DNA of 8,329 bases, from positions 1 through 8,329 of the forward strand of contig CBDUST010000203.1 of assembly GCA_965369945.1 (NCBI GenBank), in the 5' to 3' direction. Numbering within the stretch: position 1 is the stretch's first letter; the number at the start of each line of letters is the position of its first letter. The stretch comes from JADFNO01 sp965369945 (GTDB lineage: Bacteria > Planctomycetota > Phycisphaerae > Phycisphaerales > SM1A02). The position numbers and the translations under genes were made by a program. The notes below the pieces were generated by a model. The model was given only the letters and a program-made list of their open reading frames with translations, had not been told where the DNA came from and made no database searches. This document shows, piece by piece, positions 5,717-8,329 of this stretch.

Positions 5717-7399
5717 TCAAAACTCCGTCCACAGATCGTCATCGAGCAGCGGGTCGTAGGATTCGCTTCGCTCGTCGTCATCTACACTAGCCCCGCTCAG
5801 TGTAGGTGGTTGAGCGGAGGTCACTGACACCGCCATCTGCAGCGCATCCGGACCGTCGTCATGTTTGCCCATCGGGAATTGCCGAAGCTGCTCCAGCAGG
5901 ATGATGTGTCGCCGCGAGAGTCTCAGATTCCCCGACCTGATCAGCGGCTGCAGACTCTGGATACGACCTGTCTTGTCGGTGCTGTTGTGTATGTCCGTCA
6001 CTGGCACGTAGACCGAGGCCATGGCACTACGACGCTGCAACTCATCGCTGAGGAATTGCTGGAACTGATTGGTCTCGATGGCAAAAGTGGCGTAATGGCG
6101 CATGCGCTCGTACTGAATCACAGTGTCGATGATCATATCCGGCTTACGGCGTTCAATGTCCGCATCCACCACGTAGAGCACGCCAGTATCAGAGTCCCTT
6201 AGCAGTGAGATGATCGCCGTGTCGTCGGCGTTCTTACCAAGCTTGCCGAGACTGGGGTCGCAGGCGCCGTAGAACGAACCCCGCTGACCGACCGCTGCGA
6301 TCAACTCTTGAGACGTGGCAAACTGATCATCCCAGAAGTGAAAGTCACTCTCCTGGAAGTAACAGTCGTCGGGATTGATCGGTTCGTTCTGTTTTTCGCT
6401 ATCAAAGCTCGCCCGGCCTTCGCTGATCCGCATCTCCATCAACGTGACGTAGTCTTCAAGCTCAGGCCAAAGCACGTCCGTTCCTTCAAGCATCGTCTCG
6501 CGGTTGAATTCGAAGAACTGTTGGGCCACCTTCGGTCCATTGTTCCCTTCGTGTTCGGTCTGGAAGCGATAAATCTTTTCCCACTGCTCCCAGAGCTTCG
6601 AACACTTCGACCACAAACAAACGGCCTGGTATTTCTTGCCCGTCCAGTTTGGCGACTTGCGGGGGTCGATCAGGTTTGCCAGCAACGCGTCGTAGTGCAA
6701 AATCGTGCCCACGACGATCACGTTGGTGGCCGATGTGCCCGCCTTGAGGACCGTCTTGTTGAACCACTCTTGTTTGTGCCTGCGCTGCTCATCGGAGCGA
6801 ACCTCAACCTCGCTCTCCACGTCATCAAGCACGATCAACGTCGGCCGGTGCTGCTTGTAGCGCCTCCCTCTGAACTTCGTGTCCGCACCAAGGGCGGTGA
6901 TTCTGACATCATTGCGAGTGACGACCTCATCGCGCGTCCAACGACGCGCCCCCACCCCCGCCCCCGGAAGTGCAGACCCCGGAGTAGTTCCGGGTTGTTC
7001 ACAGACCTCGGGAAAATCTTCCAGTAATCGCTCGTTAGATTGCAGTACATCCTTGATCTGCGACAGGAAGTCATTGGCCTGATCGAGCGTGTTGGAAATC
7101 AACATGATGTACCGTTCTCTGCGGTAACAGATGCACCAAAGGATGTAGGCAAGACTTACAATGGTGCTCTTGGCATGACCTCGAGGCGCGGCGATCGCCA
7201 GACGCGCCCCACGTTGATGGCTGACGTCCCACAGCATCTCAAAGAGATCCCGGTGCATCCGCGACGGCTTGAGTTTGAGGTGCGTCGAAAGATAGGTCTG
7301 AGCGAAGGTGAGCGGAGATGTTGAACCGGCTTTACGACGCAGGTCGCTGATCTGTAGCTGAACTGCCGTTTGGGCGTGATTCGTTGGACCGAGCATCAT
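5717..7399 (-). CDS. terL: Phage terminase large subunit (packaging ATPase and nuclease)
   Basis: The motor that pumps phage DNA into the prohead and cuts it at the ends of packaging. The ATPase domain has a Walker A-type loop APRGHAKST (71-79), Walker B LIVLDDVE (188-195) with its acidic end, and a likely coupling motif GTILHYD (231-237). The RNase H-like nuclease domain shows three acidic clusters: ACDPS with Asp381, AIETN with Glu442, and HDDGPDAL (513-520). At 560 residues with both domains complete it looks functional. The end is very acidic. A Gly/Pro-rich insertion (about 135-152) lies in the ATPase domain and coincides with G-tracts in the DNA. The start is ATGATG at 7399 or 7396; AGAGAGGTGA precedes it, so the second ATG has the better spacing. 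It overlaps the small-subunit gene by 65-68 bases. No portal gene follows; the next gene is on the other strand. Confidence 0.95.
   Translation of the reverse strand: MMLGPTNHAQTAVQLQISDLRRKAGSTSPLTFAQTYLSTHLKLKPSRMHRDLFEMLWDVSHQRGARLAIAAPRGHAKSTIVSLAYILWCICYRRERYIMLISNTLDQANDFLSQIKDVLQSNERLLEDFPEVCEQPGTTPGSALPGAGVGARRWTRDEVVTRNDVRITALGADTKFRGRRYKQHRPTLIVLDDVESEVEVRSDEQRRHKQEWFNKTVLKAGTSATNVIVVGTILHYDALLANLIDPRKSPNWTGKKYQAVCLWSKCSKLWEQWEKIYRFQTEHEGNNGPKVAQQFFEFNRETMLEGTDVLWPELEDYVTLMEMRISEGRASFDSEKQNEPINPDDCYFQESDFHFWDDQFATSQELIAAVGQRGSFYGACDPSLGKLGKNADDTAIISLLRDSDTGVLYVVDADIERRKPDMIIDTVIQYERMRHYATFAIETNQFQQFLSDELQRRSAMASVYVPVTDIHNSTDKTGRIQSLQPLIRSGNLRLSRRHIILLEQLRQFPMGKHDDGPDALQMAVSVTSAQPPTLSGASVDDDERSESYDPLLDDDLWTEF
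6949..6980 (-). other. G-tract cluster on the coding strand of terL
   Basis: The plus strand has C-runs at 6949-6953, 6955-6959, 6961-6965 and 6977-6980, so the coding strand and mRNA carry four G-runs. Three are separated by single bases and the fourth by eleven. This could form a G-quadruplex in DNA or mRNA. It encodes the Gly-rich insertion in the ATPase domain. Confidence 0.45.
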
Positions 7400-8150
7400 T
7401 CACCTCTCTTTTCTCAACAACATGCGTCGCGATCGATGTAATTTGTTCGTGCAATACACCACGCGTGACCTGTTCTTTGACCAAAGCCAACTGCTCAAGC
7501 AATGGCTGTTGGTCAGCCTCACCCGCTTCAACGTGTTGGTTGACGATGAGTTCCAGTCGAGTGACCTCCTCATTCATCTGTCCGAAGGCAGGTAGATGCT
7601 CGACTTGATGTGTCATCTGGCCACGGATCTCTTGTGGAGCGTTGGGTAGATAGCCAAGCGACTGCAACTTCTGAACGAGATCACGAAAAATGACCCAGCA
7701 CGCCTTTTCACCCTCGATGCGAGCAGCCGGCGGTGTGTCGCCATCACGCGTGACGCGGCGGATGCGATTGATTGTCGTATCCGCCTGCGAGACCAACTGG
7801 CCCACCATCTCGCCGGTGATGTCCTCATCACGCTCGATGGCGTTGGACCGACGAACAGCGGATCTGTCACGGGCGATGGTTCGTTCCGTGACCTTCAGGA
7901 TTTCAGCAATCTCGGCCAGCGAGTATCCCTCGCTCGTCAGATGTTCGACACACCGTCGCCGATCATCGAGGCCGAGACTGCGTGGAGCCAATGCGCCCTG
8001 CTGAATGTCGCGTATGACTGAAAGAACGGAGCGATCGTCGCTGGACTGTGTTGGACTGTCAGCCGTGTTGTCCTGGCCATGTTGTGCTGCCGGAAGTCCT
8101 GGAGTTCCCGGGGGCGGGGGTCCGGGGGGTGGGTTTCCGGGGGTGGTCAT
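7332..8150 (-). CDS. terS: Probable terminase small subunit (helix-turn-helix DNA recognition)
   Basis: Predicted packaging-site recognition partner of the terminase large subunit. The 272-residue protein begins with a Pro/Gly-rich disordered tail (about 1-20) and a polar linker. A helix-turn-helix follows at about 62-100 (LAEIAEILKVTERTIARD, 78-95), then a long helical region (about 105-245) that may mediate oligomerisation, and a polar tail. It is longer than the usual 140-200 residues. I start at the ATG at 8150, which overlaps the methyltransferase stop as ATGA; an in-frame GTG at 8156 is less likely. The identity rests on the helix-turn-helix and on its position directly before and overlapping terL, a standard phage order. 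Another phage DNA-binding regulator is the alternative. Confidence 0.7.
   Translation of the reverse strand: MTTPGNPPPGPPPPGTPGLPAAQHGQDNTADSPTQSSDDRSVLSVIRDIQQGALAPRSLGLDDRRRCVEHLTSEGYSLAEIAEILKVTERTIARDRSAVRRSNAIERDEDITGEMVGQLVSQADTTINRIRRVTRDGDTPPAARIEGEKACWVIFRDLVQKLQSLGYLPNAPQEIRGQMTHQVEHLPAFGQMNEEVTRLELIVNQHVEAGEADQQPLLEQLALVKEQVTRGVLHEQITSIATHVVEKREVNDARSNESRPNGSSATDQRPAS
8110..8143 (+). other. Five G-tracts over the first codons of terS, potential G-quadruplex
   Basis: On the plus strand, the template for terS, G-runs lie at 8110-8114, 8116-8120, 8124-8129, 8131-8133 and 8139-8143, with loops of one to five bases. This fits a G-quadruplex pattern. It encodes the Pro/Gly-rich N-terminus on the other strand, so it may simply reflect that composition. 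Confidence 0.5.
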
Positions 8151-8329
8151 GCGCACCGCCCAGCTTTCGGGAGTTGATGCTCGATGCGGTAACGTTCGGC
8201 AAGTTCGGGATCGACGTTGGACTGCCCAACAAAGGCGATGTAACGCCGAACAATGACGTCGCAGTAACGGGGACTGATCTCGATGGCGTTACAGCGCCGG
8301 CCCAACTGCTCGGCGGCGATGATCTGCGA
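8147..8329 (-). CDS. DNA methyltransferase (N4/N6 type), C-terminal end only
   Basis: The window enters this gene in frame at 8329 and shows its last 60 residues. IIAAEQLGRRCNAIEIS followed by RYCDVIVRR is the usual C-terminal block of beta-type N6-adenine or N4-cytosine methyltransferases, the motif I region in permuted enzymes. The acidic residue of AIEIS would contact the ribose of S-adenosylmethionine, and the glycine loop should lie just beyond the edge. The stop overlaps the next start as ATGA, so the methylase and terminase genes form one operon. Phage methylases in this position usually act without a cognate nuclease and protect phage DNA. Target specificity cannot be seen. Confidence 0.85.
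   Translation of the reverse strand, partial: SQIIAAEQLGRRCNAIEISPRYCDVIVRRYIAFVGQSNVDPELAERYRIEHQLPKAGRCA

Noticed and set aside
6308..7027. 239-codon plus-strand open frame
   Set aside because: It lies wholly antisense to the conserved terL ATPase and nuclease regions and shows no domain of its own.
1..8329. CRISPR arrays, tRNA or rRNA genes and insertion sequences
   Set aside because: I saw no regularly spaced repeats, no cloverleaf-like tRNA sequence and no transposase motifs in reading both strands.

Overview
The window looks like accessory DNA of a bacterial prophage or other serine-recombinase mobile element. It carries a large serine recombinase, a small putative defence island and a phage packaging module. 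The host cannot be fixed from 8 kb. The recombinase and terminase resemble ones I associate with Planctomycetota and similar environmental bacteria, but that is recollection rather than a search result. Codon use is moderately GC-rich. By eye the QueC-like gene is lighter: I counted about 45% GC over 2821-2880, against 55% and 70% in two 60-base lines of the terminase gene (5941-6000 and 6241-6300).

Layout from left to right. (1) 1-1612, minus: a large serine recombinase, open from its ATG to the window edge, with its C-terminus missing. (2) 1613-1931: a gap holding the recombinase ribosome binding site and, on the plus strand, a possible fragment of a DUF3800-like gene. (3) 1932-4576, minus: a two-gene operon joined by an ATGA overlap. 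The first gene (3794-4576) encodes a 260-residue helical protein starting Met-Gly and ending Gly-Gly. The second (1932-3797) encodes a 621-residue fusion of a QueC-like PP-loop enzyme with a C-terminal PD-(D/E)xK nuclease-like domain. (4) 4577-4742: a divergent control region with a plausible sigma70-type promoter for the operon. (5) 4743-5648, plus: a predicted PD-(D/E)xK-like protein in which the usual ExK lysine is threonine. (6) 5649-5716: a short convergent gap with a tandem repeat and a weak hairpin. (7) 5717-8329, minus: terminase large subunit, probable terminase small subunit, and the C-terminal end of a DNA methyltransferase, in a tightly overlapping operon.

The part that best fits a previously undescribed system is 1932-4576, possibly with 4743-5648. 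QueC-like enzymes occur in the Qat antiphage system and in type IV CBASS, where I recall a report that such an enzyme attaches a 7-deazaguanine base to a partner protein's N-terminal glycine. Here a Met-Gly partner is translationally coupled to a QueC-like enzyme that carries its own nuclease domain. No QatA ATPase, no TatD-like QatD and no CD-NTase is seen in the window. The model, which is inference, is a compact system in which the enzyme modifies its partner and the fused nuclease is the effector. The cassette lies between terL and the recombinase, where portal and capsid genes might be expected, so it is probably cargo of the mobile element.
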